From contig JADGNF010000014.1 in the NCBI GenBank assembly GCA_017883615.1, positions 1-64,000 of the forward strand: a DNA stretch of 64,000 bases, read 5' to 3'. The position numbers and the translations under genes are program-made. Within the stretch, counting starts at the first letter, position 1. Each line of letters begins with the position of its first letter. Origin of the DNA: Candidatus Bathyarchaeota archaeon. GTDB taxonomy: Archaea; Thermoproteota; Bathyarchaeia; Bathyarchaeales; Bathycorpusculaceae. Shown in pieces: positions 1 through 8,648 of this stretch. A model generated the notes under the pieces. The model did not search any database, was not told the DNA's origin, and was given only the letters and a program-made list of their open reading frames with translations.

Positions 1-2
1 AT

Positions 3-968
3 CAGTTTGGCAGCATCTTGTCCACCTCAGTTCAGCAAAGTAACAGCCTTGTGCTTGTGCAAAACGTTACTTTGGCACTAACGATGCTTTCAAAGCAATC
101 AACTGTATTGACACTCGATTATTCCCTGCCAAGCATTTCCCACGGTCAATTTACCCAATACATCTTTAACCTTGATCTATTCGCTTACTTCAATTATTTC
201 ATCGATTCAGCTTCAGTGACAATAACTCCTCCTGAAGGTGCAACCCTCAAAAGCCCTACACTTTCTGAGATTGGCGTTACTTCTGACCTGAATCGAAACG
301 CCTTTCAAGAATCGCTAACAATAAAGAAGCAGGGCGTAAGTTATGTCGACAGCGTTATCCCAGCTGACGACGTCGTACCTGTCACCTTTGATTATAACGC
401 GTTATGGATAGCATTCCGACCAACATCTTGGATGTGGGCAGTAGCTATCGTAGGTGTCGTGGTTCTCGCTATCTGGAAGAGACCCAAAGCTAAGCCAACA
501 GCAGCCCCCGCAATGGCGGTAGTTAAAGTTGCACCTGGCGTAACCCTGAATTCTGAACATATCAAAGATTTCGTTGAAGCGTACGAAGAAAAACGTAAGG
601 TAAGCCAAGAATTAAGAGCCCTTGACGCTCGCGCTCAACACGGACGAATCCCAAGACGCCGATACAAAGTCCAACGTAAAACATTCGAGCTCCGTCTGGA
701 AACTCTCTCGCAGAAAATCGCTCAGCTTAAAGCGATACTTCGAAGTGCGGGCGGCAGCTACTCCGATGTCGTGAGGCAGATCGAAGCTGCAGAAGTAGAA
801 CTCAACGAAGCCGAATTGAGCCTGCAAAACATTGAAGTACGCCACGAAGCAGGAGAAATCCCTCTTGACAACTACAAGAAGCAGTTAACCGACATAGAGC
901 GGCGCAAAACAAAGGCTGAGACTGCTATAGACGGACTTCTGCTAAGACTCCGTGGAGAAACAAGATAG
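3..968 (+). CDS. membrane-anchored protein with cytoplasmic coiled coil (5' truncated)
   Basis: The frame is open from the first bases of the window, so the TTG at 18 is probably not the true start and the gene begins upstream. What remains is an exported-looking beta-rich segment, one membrane helix (about residues 138-153 of the ORF, SWMWAVAIVGVVVLAIW), a basic stop-transfer stretch, and a charged helical C-terminal half (about 180-316) that should form coiled coil. The topology suggests an outer domain with an inner coiled-coil tail. No enzymatic motif is visible and I do not recognise a named family. It ends about 60 bp before the ferredoxin gene on the same strand. Confidence 0.6.
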   Translation, partial: QFGSILSTSVQQSNSLVLVQNVTLALTMLSKQSTVLTLDYSLPSISHGQFTQYIFNLDLFAYFNYFIDSASVTITPPEGATLKSPTLSEIGVTSDLNRNAFQESLTIKKQGVSYVDSVIPADDVVPVTFDYNALWIAFRPTSWMWAVAIVGVVVLAIWKRPKAKPTAAPAMAVVKVAPGVTLNSEHIKDFVEAYEEKRKVSQELRALDARAQHGRIPRRRYKVQRKTFELRLETLSQKIAQLKAILRSAGGSYSDVVRQIEAAEVELNEAELSLQNIEVRHEAGEIPLDNYKKQLTDIERRKTKAETAIDGLLLRLRGETR

Positions 969-1028
969 TCCACCTAAATCCTTTTATTTCCCTTTTTTGG
1001 ATTCTCTAAAATTCATAGAGGTATGAAT

Positions 1029-1211
1029 ATGGTAAAAATAATAGTGGACCAAGCAAAATGCAACGGATGCGAAACCTGCGTTAACACATGTCCAATCAGC
1101 GAATACGAAATGAAAAATGGCAAATCCACCCCAACCAAACCTGACGAATGCCTAGTTTGCAGAGCATGCGAAGCACAATGCCCACAAGGCGCAATTCAAG
1201 TAATTGAGTAG
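1029..1211 (+). CDS. 2[4Fe-4S] ferredoxin
   Basis: A protein of about 60 residues with two clusters of the form CxxCxxCxxxCP (CNGCETCVNTCP and CLVCRACEAQCP), the hallmark of bacterial-type 2[4Fe-4S] ferredoxins. It would act as a small cytoplasmic electron carrier. The ORF track starts at the ATG at 1023, but GAGGT lies directly against that codon and six bases before the ATG at 1029, so the second ATG is the better start. It stands alone, followed by a hairpin and T-run. The partner enzyme cannot be told from the neighbours. Confidence 0.93.
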   Translation: MVKIIVDQAKCNGCETCVNTCPISEYEMKNGKSTPTKPDECLVCRACEAQCPQGAIQVIE

Positions 1212-1240
1212 ACAGTCGGCATCAACCTATTGCCAAGTCC

Positions 1241-1286
1241 GTTAGCGCTTCTAACCGAAGCGGTTAACTGGGCCCTTTCTTTTTTA
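1241..1286 (+). terminator. hairpin plus T-run after ferredoxin
   Basis: An inverted repeat (CGCTTC, loop TAACC, GAAGCG, extended by GTTA/TAAC across a small internal loop) is followed within about ten bases by a T-rich run (TTTCTTTTTT). It lies 30 bp after the ferredoxin stop and before the convergent asparagine-synthase-like gene. Archaeal termination relies mainly on the T-run; the hairpin may only protect the 3' end. Confidence 0.6.
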
Positions 1287-1296
1287 TTAATTCTCT

Positions 1297-2751
1297 TCAA
1301 CAATCTTTGCTTTTTGCTTTTTGAAATATTCGATCTATGTATTCGCCCAATGTAAGGTTCTTCTTTTTAGCCAGTTTCTTAAGGGAGCTGCTTACTCCAG
1401 TACTGTATTGAACAGCTTTCTTTGGCTTTTGGGCAATGTCAGGGGGTAATTGGAGGTTTGCTGCTACCTTGCGCAGGACCAGCTTTCGCAGCGAATCCGC
1501 TTTTCTCTCAAACTTCAGCTCTGTTGGCAGGCTCATAGCGAACTCGGCGATTTCATAGGACGCGAAAGGCAAACGTAACTCTACATCGTAAAAGTCACAA
1601 ATCTTCTCGTCTCGTTCGATGTTGCTTTCATGAATCACAGCGACATCCTGAAACATAGTTTTCCTCACTGCTTCCTCACCCTTGGCGAGGTACTCGGTTA
1701 CGTAGCGTTGGTAGCCTCCAAACAGCTCATCCGCACCCTGCCCCGCAAGTAACACCTTGTAACCCGCCGCTGCAGCTTTCTGAGCGTTCCAGAAAAATGG
1801 CACACCAACACTGGCTTTGATGGGGTCTGATTCCTCGATCAGGTCAACAACTTTTGGAATAACCATTTCCAGGTCTGCCTCCTCGAAGAGATGAACCTGC
1901 AACGGTAATCCAAGCAGCTCAGCGGCCTTGCGGGCTTCGTCTGTTTCAAGCTGACCCTCCAAACTCACATGAATCAGATGAACCTCCCCGCCACATCTTG
2001 ACGCTAAACAGGCAACAACGCTGCTATCTAAGCCGCCAGAAAAAGCGACTGCGACTTCTTTCAGCCCAAAAATCCGCTGTTTGATGGATTGTTCTAACAG
2101 TTTCTGCAGCTTCTTTGCGGCTTCCTCCATGCTGATTTGCCTTGGCTCACAAAACTCCAGAGTTCGGACAGGTTTGAATTTGAAGCCTTCTTTCGTGACG
2201 ATTCCTAAATGTCCAGGAGGAAATGATTTGGGTTCAGGTACACCTAGTTTCCAGAGAGTTTTGCGGTTCGTTGCTATTGCCGCTATGGTTTGGGTTTCGC
2301 CGAAGTACAATGGCTGAACCCCGACTAGATCCCTTACTGCCAAAATTTGGTTGCCCTCAACTATAATAAGTGCAAAGTCTCCTTCAACGTCCCCAAGGAA
2401 CGCTGAGGCTGCTTTCTCATAGTCACCCTGAATTTTGCCGAAAGCCACATCGGAGGCGGTGCCTTTTGGCGTTGACGAGTAGATTCTGCCTTCAAATGCG
2501 ACTGTTGCATCCTGCATCTTCAACATCTGCACGTCACGTGGTAAAGTCGCCGTCGAAGCAGAACCTGCTGCTGCGGCTGCTTTTATTTTTTGTTCGCTGA
2601 AGGATTGAACGTTTTTCACTCCCACACTTTTCGTAGAAGTCGCTAACTCAAAATGGGCATTGCCCTCAAGGGAACTTTTAGCCAGCGCAGAGACAACCGC
2701 GGAAACCGCGTTTTCGCCACATTTATCCAAAACCGCAACCGTAGTCCGCAT
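1297..2751 (-). CDS. asparagine synthase-like protein lacking the glutaminase cysteine
   Basis: 484 residues with the two-domain AsnB layout: an N-terminal Ntn-type region (about 1-190) and a C-terminal ATP pyrophosphatase domain with the PP-loop FSGGLDSS and the conserved GQGADELFGGY. AsnB enzymes make asparagine from aspartate, ATP and an ammonia source. The N-terminus reads MRTTVAVLDKCG, so the Cys that must follow the initiator Met in class II glutamine amidotransferases is absent and glutamine hydrolysis is unlikely. It may use free ammonia or amidate another substrate. It is divergent to purB across a 94 bp gap. Confidence 0.85.
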   Translation of the reverse strand: MRTTVAVLDKCGENAVSAVVSALAKSSLEGNAHFELATSTKSVGVKNVQSFSEQKIKAAAAAGSASTATLPRDVQMLKMQDATVAFEGRIYSSTPKGTASDVAFGKIQGDYEKAASAFLGDVEGDFALIIVEGNQILAVRDLVGVQPLYFGETQTIAAIATNRKTLWKLGVPEPKSFPPGHLGIVTKEGFKFKPVRTLEFCEPRQISMEEAAKKLQKLLEQSIKQRIFGLKEVAVAFSGGLDSSVVACLASRCGGEVHLIHVSLEGQLETDEARKAAELLGLPLQVHLFEEADLEMVIPKVVDLIEESDPIKASVGVPFFWNAQKAAAAGYKVLLAGQGADELFGGYQRYVTEYLAKGEEAVRKTMFQDVAVIHESNIERDEKICDFYDVELRLPFASYEIAEFAMSLPTELKFERKADSLRKLVLRKVAANLQLPPDIAQKPKKAVQYSTGVSSSLKKLAKKKNLTLGEYIDRIFQKAKSKDC

Positions 2752-2845
2752 GTTAAACCATACTCCATTTCAATATTGTTCACTATACAGTTTGGTAAAA
2801 CATTAATCTTTAACACGCGTAACAGTCAGCAAAGGAGATTTGCAC

Positions 2846-4180
2846 TTGCCCATTTTACCCATAGACACGGGAAGATACGGAACCCCAGAAATGCTCAGCA
2901 TCTTCCAAGAAGAAGCACGCGTCCAAAAACTACTAGATGTAGAAGCCGCTTTGGCTTGGGCACACGCCGAAGTCGGCGACATCCCCAAAAAGGACGCCCA
3001 GAAAATCGTAGATCTGGCATCGACCAAATACGTGAAGATAGAACGCGTAAAAGCCATCGAGAAAGACATCAAACACGATATTGCTTCGCTGGTTCGGGCT
3101 TTGTCGGAACAGTGCGGCGCAAGCGGCGCATACGTGCATCTGGGCGCAACAAGCTACGACATCGTGGATACCGCTAACGCATTGCAGCTGAAAGACGCGT
3201 TAGACGTTCTCGAAAGCAGGCTCATGACGCTGAGAGCTGTTCTGCAGCAGAAAGCAGGCAAATACAAAGAAACCGTTATGATGGGCAGAACCCATGGGCA
3301 GCACGCTTTGCCGATTACTTTGGGTTTCAAGTTTGCGGTTTGGGGACGCGAAGTCGACCGCCACATCCAGCGGCTCAAAGAGTGCCGAGAACGCGTCGTG
3401 GTGGGTAAGGTCAGCGGCGCTGTTGGCACCCAAGCTAGCCTTGGCGAAAACGCCGAACGCATACAGGAACTCGTCATGAAACGACTATCGATCAAAGCGG
3501 CAGAAATTTCGACCCAGATTGTGCAGCGGGACCGCTACGCCGAGTTCATCTGTGATTTGGCTCTGGTTGCGGCGTCTTTGGATAATTTTGCGACAGAAAT
3601 ACGGGAATTAAGCCGGCCTGAAATTGCCGAGATGTTTGAGTCGTTTGAGGTGGAACATCAAGTGGGCAGCAGCACGATGCCTCATAAGCGGAACCCGGAA
3701 ACATGCGAACGAGTCTGTGGCTTGTCTCGGATAATCCGAAGTTTAACGGCTCCAGCGCTGGAGGACGTGACGACTTGGCATGAACGCGACTTAACCCAAT
3801 CCTCAGCCGAGCGGTTCCTGCTCCCCGAAGCCTGCATTCTCACCGACTACATCCTAAGCCTGATGAACAACATTGTTGCTAACTTGCGCGTTGACGAGGC
3901 TCAAATGCTGAAAAACGTCGGATTAACACAGGGCAGATGCATGTCAGAATCCGTCATGATGGCACTCGCCCGCAAAGGCGTGAACAGGCAAGACGCCCAC
4001 GAACTCCTCCGCAAACTCACAATCGTAAGCGAAGCTGAAAAGAAGCCCTTCCGGGAAATTCTCCTTGCAGACCCGTTAGTTCACAATACGCTTGGCTGCG
4101 AAGGAATCGACGCGGCGTTAAACCCGAAAAGCTATTTGGGTACGGCGGTTAAGCAAGCGGAAGCGTTCGCAAAAAGCTAA
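2846..4180 (+). CDS. purB: adenylosuccinate lyase
   Basis: About 444 residues carrying the fumarase/aspartase superfamily signature SSTMPHKRNPETCE. PurB removes fumarate from SAICAR and adenylosuccinate in purine synthesis. The N-terminus (ILPIDTGRYGTPEM) matches the typical archaeal PurB start. The ORF track begins at TTG 2840, but AAAGGAG (2831-2837) is only two bases from it and eight bases from TTG 2846, so 2846 is preferred. Its stop overlaps the stop of convergent hel308 by four bases. No other purine gene is nearby. Confidence 0.93.
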   Translation: MPILPIDTGRYGTPEMLSIFQEEARVQKLLDVEAALAWAHAEVGDIPKKDAQKIVDLASTKYVKIERVKAIEKDIKHDIASLVRALSEQCGASGAYVHLGATSYDIVDTANALQLKDALDVLESRLMTLRAVLQQKAGKYKETVMMGRTHGQHALPITLGFKFAVWGREVDRHIQRLKECRERVVVGKVSGAVGTQASLGENAERIQELVMKRLSIKAAEISTQIVQRDRYAEFICDLALVAASLDNFATEIRELSRPEIAEMFESFEVEHQVGSSTMPHKRNPETCERVCGLSRIIRSLTAPALEDVTTWHERDLTQSSAERFLLPEACILTDYILSLMNNIVANLRVDEAQMLKNVGLTQGRCMSESVMMALARKGVNRQDAHELLRKLTIVSEAEKKPFREILLADPLVHNTLGCEGIDAALNPKSYLGTAVKQAEAFAKS

Positions 4181-6408
4181 AAGTCCGAGAGCGCTTTTTG
4201 CTTCCACTCGTCTTCTTTGCCTAGCTGTTCCCATTGTTCTTTTTTGACGAATCCGCCGACTTGCTCCTTAATTTTCTTGGCTAAGCGAGGTCCAAACGTG
4301 GGTAGGGCGGTTATGTCTTCGAGTAATGCCTTTCGGACGTCTTCGATGGTGTGGTAGCCGGCGTTGAAGAGGATTCTGCCGCGGGTGCGTCCCACACCTT
4401 CCAGTTTGACGAGTGGCATGAGTTCTTTTTTGATGCCTTTGGAGACGCGCTCGTTCAGTTGGGTGATTAAGGGCAAGAGTTCTTTTTCATGTTCCAACTC
4501 GGCGAGTTCTTGGGCAGCATGAAGGAGCCATTTTCCGTTCTCAACAATCCGGTACAAATCTCCCGGCTGCACCCTGAACTTCTCCATCATCTGCTCTTCG
4601 CTGGTTTCCTCAATCCAAGCGTTCAAAATCAGCGCGGTTTTCACTTCGCCCAGATACTCTTCGAATTCCACATGGTCTTCCCACTCGTTAGGCGGCGCAA
4701 CAAAGAATTCTTCTCGGTGCTGCTCCATTTTGACGGCGAGGACTTCGATTTCTTCGCCATAGGGACGCATGACTGGTCCCATGTCGGGTGTGTGTGTTAT
4801 GAGGTGCAGCAGGCTTAGTTCGGTAACCTGAGGCGGTTTCTGTTTGAAGGCGTCGCGAATCGTCACGCTTGAAACGGGGTCGATGTAGAGTTCGCTGGTG
4901 CGTTTGCCAAGTTTTGTAGCGCACAAGTTCTGCTTATCCAAATACAGCAACTGCTGGTCATAGAGGTACTTGAGTATCTTACCGATGACGGCTTTGATGG
5001 CTTTCACGTCGTACTGATGGGCGTAAAAGGTTTTGGCGAAAAACTCGACCACGCCCCCTTCTGAATGTGCAAAATCTGAAGCCACCGTTGCCAGAACGTG
5101 TCCGCGCAGAATTTTCTCCACAGCCAGCCTTGACCAGATGCGTTCGGGTCGGGCGAGGATAAAGTTTTCCATGAGGTAGTCGGCTTCGTCAGCGTTTTTG
5201 GCGATGAGGATGGATTCGCCGTTTTTGTCATATTTTGGTCTTCCTGCGCGCCCAGCCATCTGTTTGTATTCGAGAACGCTTATGGGGTAGTAGCCGTATC
5301 CCGCTTCGTAGCGGCGATAATCCTGCACGATAACTACGCGAGCAGGAAGATTCATGCCAAAAGCCAGCGTCGGCGTTGCCGTAAGCACCTTAATTCTGCC
5401 TTGGCGAAACAGGTCTTCGATTATTTTGCGGTGAGCACCAGCCAAACCCGCATGGTGGAACGCAGCGCCGCATTTCACAAGTTCAGCGAGAGATTCACTT
5501 AGCTGGGTTTTCTCGTCAGCGGACCTTACCTTTTCGGCTTCCTGCTCCAGCATCCGCTTGGCAGGCTTCGAAAGCACAGCAGAGGTTTCGTCAGCGATTT
5601 TCCGCGCCAGAGTTGCAGCGTTTTTGCGTGTTGACGCGAAAACCAATGCTTGTCCGCCATTCTTCACGGTATTTAGAGCCATGTTAACGGCGTCGTTGTT
5701 GGTTTTGCGTTCGATTTTGCGTGAGTCGCCATCTTTGAATTGGATTTCATCATGGAGCAGCACGCCTTCTTTGAGGATGACTGGGCGCCATTCGGTGATG
5801 ACGAATCCTGCTTTGAGCCACGCAGCAATTTCGTCAACGTTTCCCATAGTCGCGCTCAGGGCAAGTACCTGAATTGATGGGTTGACTTGCATAAGCCTTG
5901 CCAAAACCACTTCAAGGGTGGGTCCACGTTCTGCCTCGTTGAGCAGGTGCACTTCGTCGGCGACAACTAGCGAAACCTCATCAATCCACTTCGCCCGATG
6001 TCGCAGCAAGCTGTCTGCTTTTTCATTAGTGGTTACTATGATGTCGTATCTTCCAAGCCAAGGATCACCGCTGTCAAAGTCGCCAGTGCTGACGCCAATG
6101 CTGACTTTTTGTCCGTTTGGCTTTTGCAGTTTGCCAAAGCGTTGGAAGTCGTCGAACTTTTCACTTGCCAGAGCGCGTAGCGGGGCGAGGTAGATGGCTT
6201 TCCCGTTTTTCTCCAGCACGTGTTTGAGGCAGCAAAGTTCCGCGACCAACGTTTTTCCTGAAGCGGTTGGGCTGGCGAGAACCAGATTTTTGCATTCGAG
6301 TGCTCCTGCACGTATGGCTTCTTCCTGCGGTGGAAATAGTTCGGTGATTCCGCCTTGAATAAGAAGCTCTTTGAGTTCATGGGGGAGTGCGAGTTCGGCA
6401 ATTTTCAC
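4177..6408 (-). CDS. hel308: ATP-dependent DNA helicase Hel308
   Basis: A superfamily 2 Ski2-like helicase with motif I (SPTASGKT), a DEVH box (DEVHLL), motif III (SATMGN), motif V/VI (QMAGRAGR) and a C-terminal helix-hairpin-helix region (LEGVGRTRGRILFNAGY, LPTFGPRLAKKI). Archaeal Hel308 unwinds lagging-strand structures at stalled forks. The ORF track extends to 6576, but the first 56 residues look unlike the family. The GTG at 6408 starts VKIAELALPHELKELL, the usual Hel308 N-terminus, and gives 743 residues, a normal length. Confidence 0.93.
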   Translation of the reverse strand: MKIAELALPHELKELLIQGGITELFPPQEEAIRAGALECKNLVLASPTASGKTLVAELCCLKHVLEKNGKAIYLAPLRALASEKFDDFQRFGKLQKPNGQKVSIGVSTGDFDSGDPWLGRYDIIVTTNEKADSLLRHRAKWIDEVSLVVADEVHLLNEAERGPTLEVVLARLMQVNPSIQVLALSATMGNVDEIAAWLKAGFVITEWRPVILKEGVLLHDEIQFKDGDSRKIERKTNNDAVNMALNTVKNGGQALVFASTRKNAATLARKIADETSAVLSKPAKRMLEQEAEKVRSADEKTQLSESLAELVKCGAAFHHAGLAGAHRKIIEDLFRQGRIKVLTATPTLAFGMNLPARVVIVQDYRRYEAGYGYYPISVLEYKQMAGRAGRPKYDKNGESILIAKNADEADYLMENFILARPERIWSRLAVEKILRGHVLATVASDFAHSEGGVVEFFAKTFYAHQYDVKAIKAVIGKILKYLYDQQLLYLDKQNLCATKLGKRTSELYIDPVSSVTIRDAFKQKPPQVTELSLLHLITHTPDMGPVMRPYGEEIEVLAVKMEQHREEFFVAPPNEWEDHVEFEEYLGEVKTALILNAWIEETSEEQMMEKFRVQPGDLYRIVENGKWLLHAAQELAELEHEKELLPLITQLNERVSKGIKKELMPLVKLEGVGRTRGRILFNAGYHTIEDVRKALLEDITALPTFGPRLAKKIKEQVGGFVKKEQWEQLGKEDEWKQKALSDF

Positions 6409-6864
6409 TTGGATCCGCCATAGTTCGGGGTTTTTTGTTGTTTGTCTAGGTTTATGCGGGTTTATAGTTCTAGTGCACTTGCAGACTGAAAATTCATGAG
6501 ATTTAATGGCTGAAACATCAGGGACAAAAAGAACCCGCTGAGCAGTACTAAGCAGGAAACCGGCGCAGAAGCCCATAATTAACCGTTTTTCGGTGTTTGT
6601 GTTGATGCTTTTGTATACGGCTCTGTAAAAGCAAATTGATAACTTTTGATTCCAAAAACTACTTTGCCTCTGATTTGCGATTTTCTTCTATAGCCCCTTA
6701 TTTATACTCTCAACATTTTTTGAGAATTAATGCTTTCTAGTAGTGTGCTGTTTAGAATTTTGGCTAAAATGACTGAATTTGTTCATGAAATCAACTAGTT
6801 ATCTTTTCAATTGTCGGTGGTGTTCTGCTGCGGTTAGGTTTTTTTACTTGAACGCGCAATGTTA
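6409..6864. other. intergenic stretch, no gene recognised
   Basis: About 450 bp between the proposed hel308 start and the promoter of the iron-sulfur operon. The upstream part of the ORF track entry for hel308 (6409-6576) has no family resemblance. The rest is AT-rich with stop codons in all frames. I looked for C/D-box motifs, tRNA-like stems and short Cys-rich ORFs and saw none that convinced me. Confidence 0.6.
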
Positions 6865-6874
6865 AGGATATAAG
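6865..6874 (+). promoter_or_regulatory. TATA box for a probably leaderless iron-sulfur operon
   Basis: AGGATATAAG is centred about 26 bases before the GTG at 6896, the distance at which archaeal transcription starts. No Shine-Dalgarno sequence precedes that GTG, so a leaderless transcript is likely. Confidence 0.5.
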
Positions 6875-6895
6875 GCTGTTATTATTTTCAGTTAT

Positions 6896-8137
6896 GTGAG
6901 CGTGGTTTGTGTGGTTGAAAACGTAAAAGAGCTCCTTAAACTTCATGAAGGCATCAAACACGAAGTTTACTTAGACAACGAAAACAGTACCATGGTGCCT
7001 CAAGAAGTCATTGACGCCATGATACCCTATTACAACAAAAAAGCCTACGGAAACCCCACATTGACTCACAAACCCGGCTGGGAAGCCTTCACCGCGATTA
7101 TGGAGTCCAGCAAGAAAATCGCGGATTCCATCGGTGCTAAAAACCTCGAAGAAATCAACTTCACTCCAGGCGAATCAGAGGCAAACAACCTCGCCCTCAT
7201 GGGAGCAACCGCCGCAAACGCCACAAAAGGCAAGAAGATAGTCATCAGCGAAATAGAACCCATCAACATCCTCAATGTAACCGACCTCATGAAGAAACAG
7301 GGCTACACGACCACCAAAGTTCCAGTAAATAGAGAAGAAGGCCTGCTGGACTTGGAGAAGCTAAAAGAAGCCGTCGACAAAGAAACCGCATTGGTCAGCA
7401 TCCATTTGGTGAATAACGAAATCGGCACCATCCAGCCCATCAAAGAAGCCATAGACATCGTGAAGGACCGCAACCCCAAAGCCTTATTCCACACCGACGC
7501 TTCCGACGCTTATGGTAGAATCCCCTTCAACGTCCAAGACCTCAAAGTCGATATGGCAACGCTTAGCAGTTTCAAAATTTTGGGTCCACGCGGTTCAGGT
7601 GCACTTTACATCCGAGAAGGAACTAACGTGGAACGCATAATTGAAGGACCCATCGGAACCCAAAAACTATGGCCAGGAATAGAAAACACCCCGCTAATCA
7701 TCGGGTTCACGAAAGCGTCAGAGCTCGCTTTCAACAGTTTTGACGCAAATGTCGCCCGAATGCGTAGAATGCGAGACAAACTCGTAAATGGCATTTTGCA
7801 GACGATGACCGATATCGTGTATAACGGAACAAAAGGTGACAAACGCAGCCCCGACAATGCCAACATCAGCTTCCGACGATGCGAAGGCGAAGCACTCACG
7901 ATTGAGCTAAGCCTCAAAGGCGTTTACGTATCCAGCGGCAGCGCCTGCTCAAGACGCTTGTTGCAGCCAAGCCACGTGCTCGTTGCCATTGGCAGGCACT
8001 TCAGCGAAGCTCACGGAAGCATCCTCATGAAAGTCACCCGCTACCACACAGAAGAAGATATTAACTATGTCTTGGATTCGATTCCTAGCTCAGTTGAGCG
8101 CATCAGAGGCATAGTTGGATCAACAGGAGTTGACTAA
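6896..8137 (+). CDS. divergent IscS/NifS-like PLP enzyme
   Basis: 413 residues, class V aminotransferase fold, clearly related to group I cysteine desulfurases. The mobile-loop motif SSGSACSRRLLQPSHVL keeps the persulfide Cys and the Lys of SSFKILGPRG aligns with the PLP lysine. Compared with E. coli IscS, however, the PLP-stacking His of TEHKAVL is Pro (IEPINIL), the Gln of DATQ is Asp (DASD), the His before the PLP Lys is Phe, the HERG-RSGT segment is not recognisable, and the Arg of SIRFSLG is Leu (SILMKV). It is first in an operon with an IscU-type scaffold (2 bp gap) and SufS. It may be a specialised or regulatory desulfurase paralogue. GTG 6902 and 6911 are alternative starts. Confidence 0.8.
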   Translation: MSVVCVVENVKELLKLHEGIKHEVYLDNENSTMVPQEVIDAMIPYYNKKAYGNPTLTHKPGWEAFTAIMESSKKIADSIGAKNLEEINFTPGESEANNLALMGATAANATKGKKIVISEIEPINILNVTDLMKKQGYTTTKVPVNREEGLLDLEKLKEAVDKETALVSIHLVNNEIGTIQPIKEAIDIVKDRNPKALFHTDASDAYGRIPFNVQDLKVDMATLSSFKILGPRGSGALYIREGTNVERIIEGPIGTQKLWPGIENTPLIIGFTKASELAFNSFDANVARMRRMRDKLVNGILQTMTDIVYNGTKGDKRSPDNANISFRRCEGEALTIELSLKGVYVSSGSACSRRLLQPSHVLVAIGRHFSEAHGSILMKVTRYHTEEDINYVLDSIPSSVERIRGIVGSTGVD

Positions 8138-8139
8138 AC

Positions 8140-8646
8140 TTGTCACGTATACCTTTACCCTACAACCCAAAAGTTTTAGACCTATTTCAACACCCTAAAA
8201 ATCTTGGCAAGATGGAGGACGCAACCGTAGTTGCCGTTGCAGGCAACCCTGCATGCGGAGACATGGTTACTTTCTACTTGAAAATCACAGATCAAGATGT
8301 CATTGAGAAAGCAAGTTTCGAAAGCTACGGATGTGCCGCTAACATAGCCACCAGCAGTATAGTCACAGAAATGGTCAAAGGCTTAACGCTCAAATCTGCG
8401 TGGGAAGATATAACCTGGAAGAAAGTCACCGAGGAAGTAGGCGGGTTACCAAGCATAAAATTCCACTGCGGAGTCCTTGCAGTAGGCGCTTTGAAACGGG
8501 CAATCAGGGTCTACTTCGAAAAGAAAGGTGCAGCCCCAGATTGGGTGCCAAAAGACCACACGTTTGAGGAGAAGCAGGCGCTAGAAGAAGAAGAACTTGC
8601 AAAGATGCTCAGCAAGAGGCTCAAGACAGAGGAAGAGAAAAAGTAA
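8140..8646 (+). CDS. iscU: IscU/NifU-like iron-sulfur scaffold protein
   Basis: 168 residues. The N-terminal 120 match the U-type scaffold, with the three cluster ligands in their usual settings: NPACGD (about Cys39), GCAANIA (about Cys65) and FHCGVLA (about Cys107). The last 40 residues are a charged Glu/Lys helix (EEKQALEEEELAKML) not found in bacterial IscU. The start is TTG, 2 bp after the IscS-like stop, with a Shine-Dalgarno-like GGAG inside the upstream gene. It would assemble [2Fe-2S] or [4Fe-4S] clusters from sulfur handed over by one of the two flanking desulfurases. Confidence 0.92.
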   Translation: MSRIPLPYNPKVLDLFQHPKNLGKMEDATVVAVAGNPACGDMVTFYLKITDQDVIEKASFESYGCAANIATSSIVTEMVKGLTLKSAWEDITWKKVTEEVGGLPSIKFHCGVLAVGALKRAIRVYFEKKGAAPDWVPKDHTFEEKQALEEEELAKMLSKRLKTEEEKK

Positions 8647-8648
8647 CG

